Below are positions 9,325 to 18,874 of a stretch of DNA of 64,000 nucleotides, piece by piece. Location: assembly GCF_023617305.1 (NCBI RefSeq), contig NZ_CP081485.1, forward strand, positions 186,001 to 250,000. The letters run 5' to 3'. The DNA is from Methanobrevibacter sp. TLL-48-HuF1 (GTDB lineage: Archaea; Methanobacteriota; Methanobacteria; Methanobacteriales; Methanobacteriaceae). Both the position numbers and the translations under genes were made by a program. Each line of letters begins with the position of its first letter. The stretch's first letter is position 1. The notes under the pieces were generated by a model, which was given only the letters and a program-made list of their open reading frames with translations, made no database searches and was not told where the DNA came from.

Positions 9325-9777
9325 CTACAACTCCTTCAATGCTTTATCTAAATTAACTTTAAGTGGATTTGGATTATGGAATGCTCTTACAGAAATTACT
9401 TTTGCATCCGTATTTTCACTAACTGTTTCTGTATATTCCTTTAATAACTCAGAATCTTTTTCAAATACAAGTGCAATAGATTTAGTTTGTAAAAGTTGAT
9501 AAAAAGTTACAAAATAAGATGCGGCTGCATCTTTATGTACAAATCCCAGTAATAAATCATATTCCCCTTCCTGAATATTAGCTAAACAATCATCCAAATC
9601 AATCATTTCATGAATATAATATTTTTCCGGATCAGAAACTTTAACTAATTTTGAAGCTGCAGGATTAGCAGCTATTGTTACATCATAACCTTTTTCGGCC
9701 AATTTATAAGCTGCATAAATTGACATAGGTGTTTGTGACGGGGTTTCTGGACACCCCAATAATATTAATGCTTTCAT
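9325..9777 (-). CDS. DUF1890 family protein (methanogen-specific)
   Basis: 150 residues starting MKALILLGCPETPSQTPMS, with a Rossmann-like alternating pattern. It matches the DUF1890 family, known by structure from Methanothermobacter but without an assigned reaction. I chose the ATG at 9777, preceded by AGAGGTTG, over the longer frame, which would overlap the upstream membrane-protein gene by 41 bp and has no ribosome site. It is cotranscribed with DUF1894 and the methionine synthase. Confidence 0.75.
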   Translation of the reverse strand: MKALILLGCPETPSQTPMSIYAAYKLAEKGYDVTIAANPAASKLVKVSDPEKYYIHEMIDLDDCLANIQEGEYDLLLGFVHKDAAASYFVTFYQLLQTKSIALVFEKDSELLKEYTETVSENTDAKVISVRAFHNPNPLKVNLDKALKEL

Positions 9778-9790
9778 CTTTTCAACCTCT

Positions 9791-10885
9791 TTAAATATTC
9801 TTATTAGTTCTTGATTTAAGTGTGACAACATTAGCTAATATTAATGCTCCTAAGAATATAAATGAAAGTAATGCTAGCCCGTTAATAGACCTATTAAACA
9901 CAAACATACCAATTAATGCTTGTGAAATAAATGCAGTTAATGCACCAGTCAATAATACTTCCTTACCTAAGTATTTTTTATTATTATGTTCTCTTTTTTC
10001 TCTATACATGGTTAATATTTTTAAACCAATAATAATAGTTCCTAAAACAAAAACTATTAATCCAACAAGCCCCAAATAACCAAAGTCAAATCCATATCCG
10101 AAAATACCTGGAAGCATATAATCAATTGTATCTTTTTGATTTACAAGGACTCCACAGAATAGTGGAAACGGCAAACCAAAGAATATGATTAATTGCATAG
10201 GTAAAGTAATATATCCTTCAGCAAATGCAGTTCCTTCAGTACCCCAGAAAGAAGCTGCACCATCATGTCCAATTAACTGAATGTTATTTAATACCATTTT
10301 AATACTGGATGAAGAGTATTGTTCAATTCTTCCTAATCTTAATAATGGAGAGAAAATAGTCATTCCAGTTATTCTAGCTATTATTTCAAGTCCGCAGAAA
10401 CCTGCAACAGCTGCTCCAAAAAACATTAAAATTCTTTTAAGCGTAAAAACTGATTTTTCTCTGAAAGATTTGGATATTATGATGTATCCTACAAATAAAC
10501 CTAATATCCATAAGATTAAGAAAGATCTGTGCATTAATCCACCAAAAAGGGTAATGCCTGCAAGGAATAATAAAACAACTTTTCTAAGAGGTCTTACATC
10601 CACTCCCGAATTCTTCATCACCTTCAGCGATGCAAATGCAGAAACAATAGCCATTAAAGCAATTGGCCCAAATGGATGTGTAAATTCATTCTGACTAGAT
10701 GAAATAATTAATAAAAGAATATCTGCTCCAAAAAGAAGTGTGAAACCACCAGCTAAAAAGAGAGATAAAAATGTTACAACACTAAGTGACAATGGAATTA
10801 AATTAAGACAAAAAACCAATGTAACAAATAACATTGCCCCTACTTCTAAGATTAGTTGTAAATGATTCTGAGCTATTAACATCAT
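9791..10885 (-). CDS. Multi-pass membrane protein, unknown function
   Basis: 364 residues with about nine to ten hydrophobic segments spread along the length and a central hydrophilic loop (about residues 170-215) carrying RLGRIEQYSSSS and GHDGAASFWGTEG. No transporter or glycosyltransferase motif that I recognise. It ends 13 bp before the DUF1890 start and so heads the operon with DUF1890, DUF1894 and core methionine synthase. The position suggests a methanogen-specific role, but nothing in the sequence shows what it moves or makes. Confidence 0.6.
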   Translation of the reverse strand: MMLIAQNHLQLILEVGAMLFVTLVFCLNLIPLSLSVVTFLSLFLAGGFTLLFGADILLLIISSSQNEFTHPFGPIALMAIVSAFASLKVMKNSGVDVRPLRKVVLLFLAGITLFGGLMHRSFLILWILGLFVGYIIISKSFREKSVFTLKRILMFFGAAVAGFCGLEIIARITGMTIFSPLLRLGRIEQYSSSSIKMVLNNIQLIGHDGAASFWGTEGTAFAEGYITLPMQLIIFFGLPFPLFCGVLVNQKDTIDYMLPGIFGYGFDFGYLGLVGLIVFVLGTIIIGLKILTMYREKREHNNKKYLGKEVLLTGALTAFISQALIGMFVFNRSINGLALLSFIFLGALILANVVTLKSRTNKNI

Positions 10886-10929
10886 AATTTAATCACAATT
10901 TTAAAATTTATTTTTTGAAAATTTATAAA

Positions 10930-11002
<73 letters not shown>

Positions 11003-11013
11003 ATAATAATAAA

Positions 11014-11041
11014 AACTAAATATATTATATAATATTTAGTT
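11014..11041. repeat. AT-only inverted repeat upstream of tRNA-Ala
   Basis: AACTAAATAT and ATATTTAGTT are perfect 10-bp arms around an 8-bp AT centre. The element lies 12 bp upstream of the tRNA 5' end and 17 bp after the DUF354 stop. It probably holds the tRNA TATA element (TATTATATAATA on the minus strand) and may also end the DUF354 transcript. All-AT composition makes its symmetry less significant. Confidence 0.4.
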
Positions 11042-11057
11042 ATTTTAATATAAAAAA

Positions 11058-12089
11058 CTATTTACTCCCATTACCTAAATCATAAATATTATCAATAATA
11101 ATCTGGAATAAATCATCAGTTTTAAAATCTATTTTTTCATGAGGATTAACAATAAAAGCCAAAGCTTTTTGTATAATCTCATCAATATCATTAGACCTAA
11201 ACATTAAACCCTGATCTATATAATACTGATCTACAGCTAATGTTTTACCAGGATAACATGAAATAACAGGAGTTTGCAATATTGCTGCTTCCCGATTCAT
11301 AGTTCCACCAGCTCCAATTACCAAATCCGCTTTTTTCATTAAACTTGAAGTATCGACGGGAGGTTCCAAAATAGTAACATTGTCAATACCTTCAAAGATT
11401 TCTGCTTGTGCTTTAAATCTTGGCAATATCAATATATTAGCATATTCTTTTAATACATCAACAATTGGAGATAAAACTGATTTATGACAATCTGCATCTA
11501 AATAAGATGCTAAAGATGGTTCAGGCCTCATTAAAATAGTTTTTGGATATTTTAATTTAAGATCCAAATCATCGAAAATATTGTCATTATATTCAAAGCT
11601 CTTAAAATGCATCAATTCGGAAGTTCCATTATATGGTATGATGCTGTTAGGATCTGCTCCAAACTGCATCAGTTTCCAGATGTCAATTTTATTTGGTGTG
11701 ATAATCCTGTTGCATAATGGAAGAGTTAATTTGTTCGCAGCCAATGCATGTTCATTATCTAAAACATATAAACTTGGAATTCCTAAACCAAATGCTATTC
11801 TCGGAAGTTCAATAGAATGTTTGCTAAGTGCAACATCCACCTTTTCATTATTAATAACATCTACAAGTTCATAAACACGTGAAGTACTTTCCTTAAGCTT
11901 ATCATATAAACTTACCCCATGTTTTCCAACAGAAATAAAATCTATATCATACATATTCATTAGTTTATGAATATCCCCGAAGTCTCTAGCTGTAATTATT
12001 AAATCTTCTCCTTCAGATTCCAAGTATTTAATGACATCCTTAAAGAATCTTACATGAGGTGCATTTGAAATATCAATCCAAATTTTCAA
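11058..12089 (-). CDS. DUF354 family protein (GT-B fold, glycosyltransferase-like)
   Basis: The mature N-terminus LKIWIDISNAPHVRFFKDVI is the DUF354 hallmark. The body has a two-lobed GT-B pattern with a nucleotide-sugar-type C-terminal lobe (KKADLVIGAGGTMNREAA, PVISCYPG). The family is widespread in archaea, with no biochemical role I can name. I place the start at the TTG at 12089: AAGGTGAT lies just upstream, and the GTG at 12098 is inside that Shine-Dalgarno. It follows hypB by 14 bp and may be cotranscribed with hypA-hypB. Confidence 0.7.
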   Translation of the reverse strand: MKIWIDISNAPHVRFFKDVIKYLESEGEDLIITARDFGDIHKLMNMYDIDFISVGKHGVSLYDKLKESTSRVYELVDVINNEKVDVALSKHSIELPRIAFGLGIPSLYVLDNEHALAANKLTLPLCNRIITPNKIDIWKLMQFGADPNSIIPYNGTSELMHFKSFEYNDNIFDDLDLKLKYPKTILMRPEPSLASYLDADCHKSVLSPIVDVLKEYANILILPRFKAQAEIFEGIDNVTILEPPVDTSSLMKKADLVIGAGGTMNREAAILQTPVISCYPGKTLAVDQYYIDQGLMFRSNDIDEIIQKALAFIVNPHEKIDFKTDDLFQIIIDNIYDLGNGSK

Positions 12090-12103
12090 CGAAATCACCT
12101 TAA

Positions 12104-12760
12104 CTATCTTTTTTGTTTATTAATAGCAGCGATTATTTCTGATAAACCTTCACCTTGTTTTAAACTAGCTTTAATAACTTGAACATCAGGATTTAAACGT
12201 TTTGCATCATTAACCATTTTATCAGCATCTGCACCAACAGCATCAGCTAAATCCACTTTATTAATAACTACTAAATCAGAAGTCTTGAAAATTAATGGGT
12301 GTTTTTCTACAGTATCATCCCCTTCAGTAACACTTACAACAACAATTCTCATGTGGGAACCTAAATCAAAATCAACAGGACAAATCAAATTACCCACATT
12401 TTCAATAATAACCATGTCCAAATCATCTAATGGCAAATCTCCAAGTCCATGACCTACTAAATGAGCATCTAAATGGCATTCTTTACCAGTGTTTAAACCA
12501 ACTACAGGAGCATTGTGTTTTTCTATTCTGCCTGCATCAAATTTACTAATTACATCTCCTGCAATTACACCAATTTTATCATCAGTATTCTCAATAATGT
12601 TTTCAATTAAAGTAGTTTTACCAGAACCAATAGCTCCAACAAAATCAACGCAAAAAATATTTTTATCTTCAAGATTTTTCTTATTCCTGTCTGCTAATCT
12701 TTTATTAGCATCCATAATATTTTTTTGTACTTCTACATCAGCTACATTATGCATAGTCAA
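12104..12760 (-). CDS. hypB: Hydrogenase nickel incorporation GTPase HypB
   Basis: SIMIBI-class GTPase that with HypA loads nickel into [NiFe] hydrogenases in the cytoplasm. The P-loop is GAIGSGKTTLIENI near residue 43, the metal/switch segment TGKECHLDAHLVGHGL near 91, ENVGNLICPVDFD near 121, and the base-specificity NKVD near 165. There is no N-terminal His-rich or CXXCGC nickel-storage leader, as usual in methanogens. It starts 10 bp after hypA. The clients would be the F420-reducing, F420-non-reducing and energy-converting hydrogenases. Confidence 0.95.
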   Translation of the reverse strand: MTMHNVADVEVQKNIMDANKRLADRNKKNLEDKNIFCVDFVGAIGSGKTTLIENIIENTDDKIGVIAGDVISKFDAGRIEKHNAPVVGLNTGKECHLDAHLVGHGLGDLPLDDLDMVIIENVGNLICPVDFDLGSHMRIVVVSVTEGDDTVEKHPLIFKTSDLVVINKVDLADAVGADADKMVNDAKRLNPDVQVIKASLKQGEGLSEIIAAINKQKR

Positions 12761-12770
12761 TTCCTCCTAT

Positions 12771-13148
12771 CTAATCATCATCAGGTTTCTCAATAACAAT
12801 ATTTTTAACAATACAATCTTTTCCATTTAAAATAGATATCCTTTTATTTCCACATTTTGGACAGTCTACAATTGGAGCATAGTGATCTTTATCATCCAGT
12901 TCTGCTACTCCTTTAAATCCACATTCAGGACAATCAATTTCAACAGGTATCTCTTCAATTTTAATATCGGCATCTTCAACTATGGTATTTTCAACTAAAA
13001 CACTTAACATGAAACGTAACTGTTCAGGGTTTATCATAGCCAATCTGCCAATTTCAATACCAACTTCAGTAACTTCAGTTGCATTGTTACTTTCTGCAGT
13101 ATCTATTACTGCATTTATTATTCCTTGAGCCATAGATAATTCATGCAT
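12771..13148 (-). CDS. hypA: Hydrogenase nickel insertion protein HypA
   Basis: 125 residues beginning MHELSMAQGI, with the N-terminal Met-His-Glu nickel site. Two CxxC zinc pairs (CPECGF at about 74 and CPKCGN at about 95) form the rubredoxin-like zinc domain. It hands nickel to hydrogenase precursors together with HypB, encoded 10 bp downstream. An Asp-rich C-terminal extension (EKPDDD) follows the usual end of the family. The 135 bp upstream are AT-rich and hold the likely promoter. Confidence 0.95.
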   Translation of the reverse strand: MHELSMAQGIINAVIDTAESNNATEVTEVGIEIGRLAMINPEQLRFMLSVLVENTIVEDADIKIEEIPVEIDCPECGFKGVAELDDKDHYAPIVDCPKCGNKRISILNGKDCIVKNIVIEKPDDD

Positions 13149-13283
13149 TTTATTTCTCCTACATATTCAGAAAAAAATATTAATATTATAATTATAGTTA
13201 GGATGATTAATAAATATTGTTAATTAATGTGAAAATCAAAAAAAAATAAGTTTTATAAAAAAATAAAATGGATAAAAATTAAT

Positions 13284-13493
13284 TTATCCCATATTATAAG
13301 CATCATATGCAGCATATATAGCATATATTAAATAAATAATATTACCAATGGTGCCTAATGCATATGTTAAAATAATTGAAAGAACAATTGCTGCAACAAA
13401 CATTATTATACCTTTTTGAGTTTCACCTTGTACTACTTGACCAATACCAGGGAAGAAGAAAGAAATAATAGCTGCTACTATTGGACTAACCAT
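13284..13493 (-). CDS. Small TM2-like membrane protein, 69 aa
   Basis: Two hydrophobic segments (VSPIVAAIISFFFPGIGQVV and GIIMFVAAIVLSIILTYA) with the PGIGQxxQGxxxKG turn seen in TM2-domain and related small membrane proteins. The third hydrophobic stretch IIYLIYAIYAAYDAYN is typical of the same group. A strong ribosome site (GGAGGGGTATT) precedes the ATG. Function unknown; it stands alone between hypA and the DUF1998 helicase. Confidence 0.7.
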   Translation of the reverse strand: MVSPIVAAIISFFFPGIGQVVQGETQKGIIMFVAAIVLSIILTYALGTIGNIIYLIYAIYAAYDAYNMG

Positions 13494-13641
13494 AATACCC
13501 CTCCATAATTCAATTAAAAAACCAATACAAAATTATCGTATTATGTATATATTAACATTGAAAATATTTAAAGTTTCCTACTGTATTTCCATTTAATATT
13601 CAAAAAAATTGTAATAGATTAAACGAAAAAAATAAAATAAA

Positions 13642-16242
13642 TTATTTTAATTCTAACCATAATTCATTAGCATCTTCATTGGCCGAGTCAATTTTTAGAG
13701 CTCGTTTTGTAAACATTTTAGCTCCATTCATATCACCCTGCTCATATAATATTCTACCAAATAACGCCCATGCATCAGCATATTCATCATCAATATCCAC
13801 TAACTCATTCAAGGATTCTTTTGAGTTAAAATAATCTCCCTGCGAATATAAATCATAAGCTTCTTCATATAATGTTTCAAGCTTCATATTATCATTAGAA
13901 GATTCAATAATCTCCTCTTCATCAACTTTTTCAGCAACTATTTCTTCCTGTTTTTGTGAGATTAAATCACACATATAATTTAAAATATATTCAGTTGCAT
14001 TTTTGTGAAGGGGCTTATTATCATTTCCGCATTTCGGAGAGTAAATACATGAAGGGCATCCATTATGACAATCACAATTTTTAAGTAAATCTCTTGTAGA
14101 TTTTAATAAATCAACAAAAACATCAACAGCCTTTTGTGTTATTCCAATTCCACCTTCATAAGCATCATAAATGAATATTGTAGCTTCCTGAGTATCTTCA
14201 TGATAATTTGTAGATAATCCACCAATATCAAATCTGTCACACATTACATGAAGCGGAAATAAACCGATTAATGCATGTTCTGCACCGTGAAGTCCTCCTT
14301 CAAAGACTTCCTCTTCATCTTTATATAAATCTTCAAGTTTATTTTTAACTTCCCTTGGAATTGTAAACCATAATCCTTTTGTTCTGAATTTTAAAGGAGG
14401 CAAATTTAAATTAAACTGCCCAATTACTTTTGAAAAATGCATTTTCTTATATCTGTAATAATCTTCTTCTACGGTTAATTCACCAAAATGGATTTTTAAA
14501 TTACCATATCGGGTTTTAGATAATTTTTTCTCAATATTGATGTGTACCTTATTTAAAACCATAGTATGATAATCTACAGTATTTTTAGAAACATTTACAA
14601 AATGACTATTTAAATTAACACTGTCTACATGATATGTTTCACCTTTATTAATCAAAATAGCTCCTTCATGTGCTTCCCTATACACCTGTGAACGTTCCAT
14701 AACCTCTAAAAGTTTACCATTATTCATAACTCTGAATTCATCATTGGATAACTGATCCAAGGAATGTGACATTGCAGGATTGTCATCATATGGATAAATA
14801 TAATCTCCACGAGGATTCTGATATAAATCTTTTTTAGAAACTAATTTATCCAAAACTTTTTTATCTGCTCCGAAATAATCCATAGCTTCATCTTTTTTGA
14901 GAGTTAACTCTTTAGCAGCACACAATAAATGTGCTTCCTGTAATATATGGTTTGACAAATCAATAATTACATTTTCATGAGGTTTATCAAAAAAGAAATC
15001 TGGATTATTCATAAAATACTGATCCAGCTGATTTTCAAAAGCAACTAAAATAGCTAATGATTTCTGATTACTTCTTCCTGCTCTTCCGCTTTGCTGCCAT
15101 GTGGAAATCATAGTTCCGGGATATCCTGAAATAATCACTGCATCAAGTGAACCGATATTAATACCTAATTCCAGAGCATTTGTACAGGTAACCCCCAGAT
15201 ATTTACGTGATTTTAAGCCGTCTTCAATTTCACGTCTTTCATCTGCCTGATAACCTGCCCTGTATGCAGTTATTCTATGAGTTAATTTCCTTTTGATATT
15301 ATCCATATCTTTTTTAGCCCACATAGCTATTAATTCTGTTATTTTACGTGAAACAGTGAAACATAATGTTTGAATGTCTTTTAACATTAAGTAAACAAAG
15401 ATATTTTCTGTTTCCATATGCACAGAAGGTGCTTCAGAGTTATTGTGTTTTTTTCTCCTGTAATTTCTAAATGGATTATACAATATAAAATCTTTTTCTC
15501 CGCTTGGAGATGTATCATTATCTACTAATTTAAATTCTTCACCAGTTAATCTGTTAGCCAGTTCCAATGGATTAGCTAATGTTGCAGAAGACAATATAAA
15601 CTGTGGATCAGACCCATAGAAATTAGCTATTCTTTTCAGTCTGCGAATAAGATAGGCTACATTTGAACCGAAAATACCTTTATAATAATGGGACTCATCA
15701 ATGACTATGAATTTCAGATTGCTGTAAAAACGCTTCCACTGATGATGCCAGGACAAAATAAGATGCAGCTGATACGGATTAGTTAAAATAATCCTTGATT
15801 TCTGACGAATATCATATCTTTTAGATTTTGGAGTGTCTCCATCATAGGTATGTGGATTAATTTTAATATCAAGAGATTTTTCAAGATTTTCCAAAACATG
15901 GAGCTGGTCATTTGACAGTGCCTTTGCAGGGTAAATGTATAATGCTGTAGCCTTATTATCTTCAATCATTGTTTCCATAATAGGTAAATTGAAAGCCAAT
16001 GTTTTACCTGAAGCTGTCGGCGTTGTAATAATTACATTTTCATCCTTTTGAATAGCTTCATAAGTTTCTGCCTGATGTTTATATAATTTGGCATTTTTAG
16101 ATTTTAAATAATCAACAATTTTAGGATTTAAATTCTCAACTTTTTTATAGCTGGCTTTTCTGGCAGGAATAGTTTCTACATGAGCTATTCTGTCCCTATA
16201 CCTTACATCATTTTTAAACATGTCAATTGTTGATTTTGTCAT
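13642..16242 (-). CDS. DUF1998-type DEAD/DEAH helicase (YprA/MrfA-like) with C-terminal TPR
   Basis: Superfamily 2 DNA helicase of 866 residues. Walker A TPTASGKT is near residue 74, the DExH box IDESHYYKG near 180, SAT near 220, and the helicase C lobe with SGYPGTMISTWQQSGRAGRS near 375-395. A DUF1998 region carries a four-Cys metal cluster (CDCHNGCPSCIYSPKC) near 750. Residues about 800-866 add two tetratricopeptide-like repeats, which bacterial YprA lacks. Bacterial YprA (MrfA) repairs mitomycin-type lesions with the exonuclease YprB (MrfB). A YprB-like gene lies at 47292-48347. Transcribed divergently from the UvrD-like gene. Confidence 0.85.
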   Translation of the reverse strand: MTKSTIDMFKNDVRYRDRIAHVETIPARKASYKKVENLNPKIVDYLKSKNAKLYKHQAETYEAIQKDENVIITTPTASGKTLAFNLPIMETMIEDNKATALYIYPAKALSNDQLHVLENLEKSLDIKINPHTYDGDTPKSKRYDIRQKSRIILTNPYQLHLILSWHHQWKRFYSNLKFIVIDESHYYKGIFGSNVAYLIRRLKRIANFYGSDPQFILSSATLANPLELANRLTGEEFKLVDNDTSPSGEKDFILYNPFRNYRRKKHNNSEAPSVHMETENIFVYLMLKDIQTLCFTVSRKITELIAMWAKKDMDNIKRKLTHRITAYRAGYQADERREIEDGLKSRKYLGVTCTNALELGINIGSLDAVIISGYPGTMISTWQQSGRAGRSNQKSLAILVAFENQLDQYFMNNPDFFFDKPHENVIIDLSNHILQEAHLLCAAKELTLKKDEAMDYFGADKKVLDKLVSKKDLYQNPRGDYIYPYDDNPAMSHSLDQLSNDEFRVMNNGKLLEVMERSQVYREAHEGAILINKGETYHVDSVNLNSHFVNVSKNTVDYHTMVLNKVHINIEKKLSKTRYGNLKIHFGELTVEEDYYRYKKMHFSKVIGQFNLNLPPLKFRTKGLWFTIPREVKNKLEDLYKDEEEVFEGGLHGAEHALIGLFPLHVMCDRFDIGGLSTNYHEDTQEATIFIYDAYEGGIGITQKAVDVFVDLLKSTRDLLKNCDCHNGCPSCIYSPKCGNDNKPLHKNATEYILNYMCDLISQKQEEIVAEKVDEEEIIESSNDNMKLETLYEEAYDLYSQGDYFNSKESLNELVDIDDEYADAWALFGRILYEQGDMNGAKMFTKRALKIDSANEDANELWLELK

Positions 16243-16398
16243 AATAATCTTGAAAAACAGTTATTTATTATAAAATAATATATGAATAAATTAAATATTT
16301 AAATTATTCGTGTAAATGATACTTATCAAATGCTCTGTAGAGCAGTTTATATAGTTAACATATATAAATAATAAATAATTAACAAAATGAGGACAATA

Positions 16399-18858
16399 AT
16401 GATTAGTTATGAAGAATTTGAGGATATTGTTGTAAATACACTAAAAAGAAACATTTCTTCAAATAAAGATCAAAAAAAAGCCATTTCATCTGATGCAAAT
16501 GACTCCCTTTTTATAGTAGCAGGCCCCGGATCTGGAAAAACTACTGTAATTGTACTTAAAATACTTAAATATATTTTTGTTGATGATATTGCTCCAGATG
16601 AAATTTTAGCAACTACTTTCACCAGAAAAGCAGCAAACGAGTTACATTCACGTATTTTAAGTTGGGGAGATCAGATTAAAAACTATCTTTTAGAAAATAT
16701 TGTTGAAGATGACCCTATTAAAGAACTGGAATTAATGAATTTCATTGAAAAAAAGATAGACTTAAACAAAATCAATATTGGAACTACTGACAGTGTAGCT
16801 GAAGATTTGCTGAGAATTCATAGAGAGCCCGGAACAAATCAGCCATTAGTAATTGAAGAGTTTGTTACAAAGTCAGCTATGACAAATATTCTTCTTAAAG
16901 ACAACAGATACTTAAATGAAAATTTAAAGGAATATCTTAAAAGTTTTACACCTAAAGAAAAGCTGGAAGAACCTTCAAAAATGGCAGAAATCATTTTGAA
17001 TATGAAAAATAGAATGTACTATGACCAGGTGAACTTTGATGAAATCTATGATAAATTTGAAAAAGGCAGCGGAGCTAACTTAACTCTTAACTGTATAAAA
17101 GATTACGAAGCAGAACTGCAAAATAGAAACATTATAGATTTCCCGATGCTCGAATCCAAATTCTTAAACAAACTTAAAAATCATAAACTGGACATTTTTT
17201 TAGACAGTATAAAAATCATTCTAATTGACGAATATCAGGACACCAATCTGATTCAGGAAGATATTTACTTTACAATAGCCCAGTCTGCCCTAAAAAACAA
17301 CGGCAGTATAACTGTTGTAGGTGATGATGACCAATCTCTCTATCGTTTTAGAGGAGCTACTGTAGATTTGTTTACAAATTTCAAAAAACGTGCACATGAC
17401 AAATTAGGAATTGATGTTAAAGAGATTAATTTAAGAACCAACTACAGGTCCAGTGAAAATATTATCAGTCACTGCAATCATTTTGTAGAACTAGACAAGG
17501 AATATCAAAAAGCAAGAGTAGATGAAAAACCTAAAATCATTGCTCCTGATTTTGATAAAGATAAAATACCTGTTTTAGGAATGTTTAGAAATAACCCTGA
17601 AATGTTAGCTAAAGATTTAACTCAGCTAATTAATAATCTCATAAATAATGGAGAAACATCACTGAAAATCAGAAGAGTATTAAATAAAGATTATTATAAT
17701 ACATTAAATGGCAATTCAAACTTACAAATCATTAACAAGCAAAAACAGAATAACGCTAAAAAAAGCAAAAATTTAGAAAATATTACATTGAAATTAGATG
17801 AAGAATACGGGTCTGCATCAGATATAGCTATTTTATCATATTCTCCTAAAGAAATGAAAGGAAGCACTCCAACATTTAATTATTACTTAAGAAAAAATCT
17901 TAAAAAACTCAGAAAACCTATTGAAGTTTTCAATCCAAAAGGAAGAGACCTGCAAGATATAAAATCAGTTGCAATATTTTGCGGATTGATTTTAGAGTGT
18001 ATTGATCCTCAAGGCATAATCCAAAAATCAGATAAACAAATCCAGAATTTAGCTAATAGAAACATGACCCGCTGGAGATACCGAGCAATAGACTACATTA
18101 AATTAAAACCTGAACCTAATGAACCTGTTTCACTGTCTGAATTTGTAATTTCCTGGCAAAACCGCCACCCTAAAAATCGTGACAAATGGCCTGAAAGTGC
18201 TAGTCTGATGGAACTGGCTTATAAATTAACTACCTGGATTGAAGACCTTCAAGAAGATGTTGAAGGAATCGTGTATCTGGAAGCTATTACAAGGTCAATT
18301 AAGCAAACAGGATTTTTCAATAAGTATTCCGGAAATATTGTATTTACCAATTCAAAAACCGAAAGAGAATCAGTTCTTGAAGCTATCTGGAATATTTTCA
18401 TTCCAATAGCTACCGGAGGAGTTGGAATTGACGAAGACCTTCTTGAAACACTGCCTGATGACAGAATAAATATAATGTCTATTCATCAATCTAAAGGACT
18501 GGAATTTCCATTAGTAATTGTTGATGTCGGCAGCAAATTTAAAAAGAACACTTTCAATACTCAAAACTTAAGATTTCCAAAAATTGAACCTGAAAACAGA
18601 AGTATTGAAGACAGTATACGTTGTTTCAGCTCTCTTGGAGAATCACAAAGAAGTGAAAAAGACAGATCCTTTGATGATTTGACAAGACTTTATTTTGTGG
18701 CATTTTCCAGAGCTGAAAATGTTCTGCTGCTTATTGGATTAATATCTTCCCTTGACGGATATTCAGTTAACAATAATCTTAAACAAATTCCTAATGTTGC
18801 ACTTGGCTGGAGCAGAGATGAAAAATTAGTTGGATTTGATGAAATATATCTAATATAA
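16399..18858 (+). CDS. UvrD/Rep-family superfamily 1 DNA helicase
   Basis: About 819 residues with the full SF1A set: VAGPGSGKTTVI (motif I), TTFTRKAANEL (Ia), IILIDEYQDTNLIQ (II), VVGDDDQSLYRFRGA (III), LRTNYRSSENI (IV), INIMSIHQSKGLEFPLVIV (V) and DLTRLYFVAFSRAENVLLL (VI). It translocates 3' to 5' on single-stranded DNA using ATP. Start chosen at ATG 16399, because the ATG at 16387 overlaps the GAGG ribosome site. A PD-(D/E)XK nuclease follows 16 bp later with a strong GGAGG site, giving an AddAB/RecB-like helicase-nuclease pair split over two proteins. Confidence 0.9.
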   Translation: MISYEEFEDIVVNTLKRNISSNKDQKKAISSDANDSLFIVAGPGSGKTTVIVLKILKYIFVDDIAPDEILATTFTRKAANELHSRILSWGDQIKNYLLENIVEDDPIKELELMNFIEKKIDLNKINIGTTDSVAEDLLRIHREPGTNQPLVIEEFVTKSAMTNILLKDNRYLNENLKEYLKSFTPKEKLEEPSKMAEIILNMKNRMYYDQVNFDEIYDKFEKGSGANLTLNCIKDYEAELQNRNIIDFPMLESKFLNKLKNHKLDIFLDSIKIILIDEYQDTNLIQEDIYFTIAQSALKNNGSITVVGDDDQSLYRFRGATVDLFTNFKKRAHDKLGIDVKEINLRTNYRSSENIISHCNHFVELDKEYQKARVDEKPKIIAPDFDKDKIPVLGMFRNNPEMLAKDLTQLINNLINNGETSLKIRRVLNKDYYNTLNGNSNLQIINKQKQNNAKKSKNLENITLKLDEEYGSASDIAILSYSPKEMKGSTPTFNYYLRKNLKKLRKPIEVFNPKGRDLQDIKSVAIFCGLILECIDPQGIIQKSDKQIQNLANRNMTRWRYRAIDYIKLKPEPNEPVSLSEFVISWQNRHPKNRDKWPESASLMELAYKLTTWIEDLQEDVEGIVYLEAITRSIKQTGFFNKYSGNIVFTNSKTERESVLEAIWNIFIPIATGGVGIDEDLLETLPDDRINIMSIHQSKGLEFPLVIVDVGSKFKKNTFNTQNLRFPKIEPENRSIEDSIRCFSSLGESQRSEKDRSFDDLTRLYFVAFSRAENVLLLIGLISSLDGYSVNNNLKQIPNVALGWSRDEKLVGFDEIYLI

Positions 18859-18874
18859 AAAAGGAGGCTTAAAA

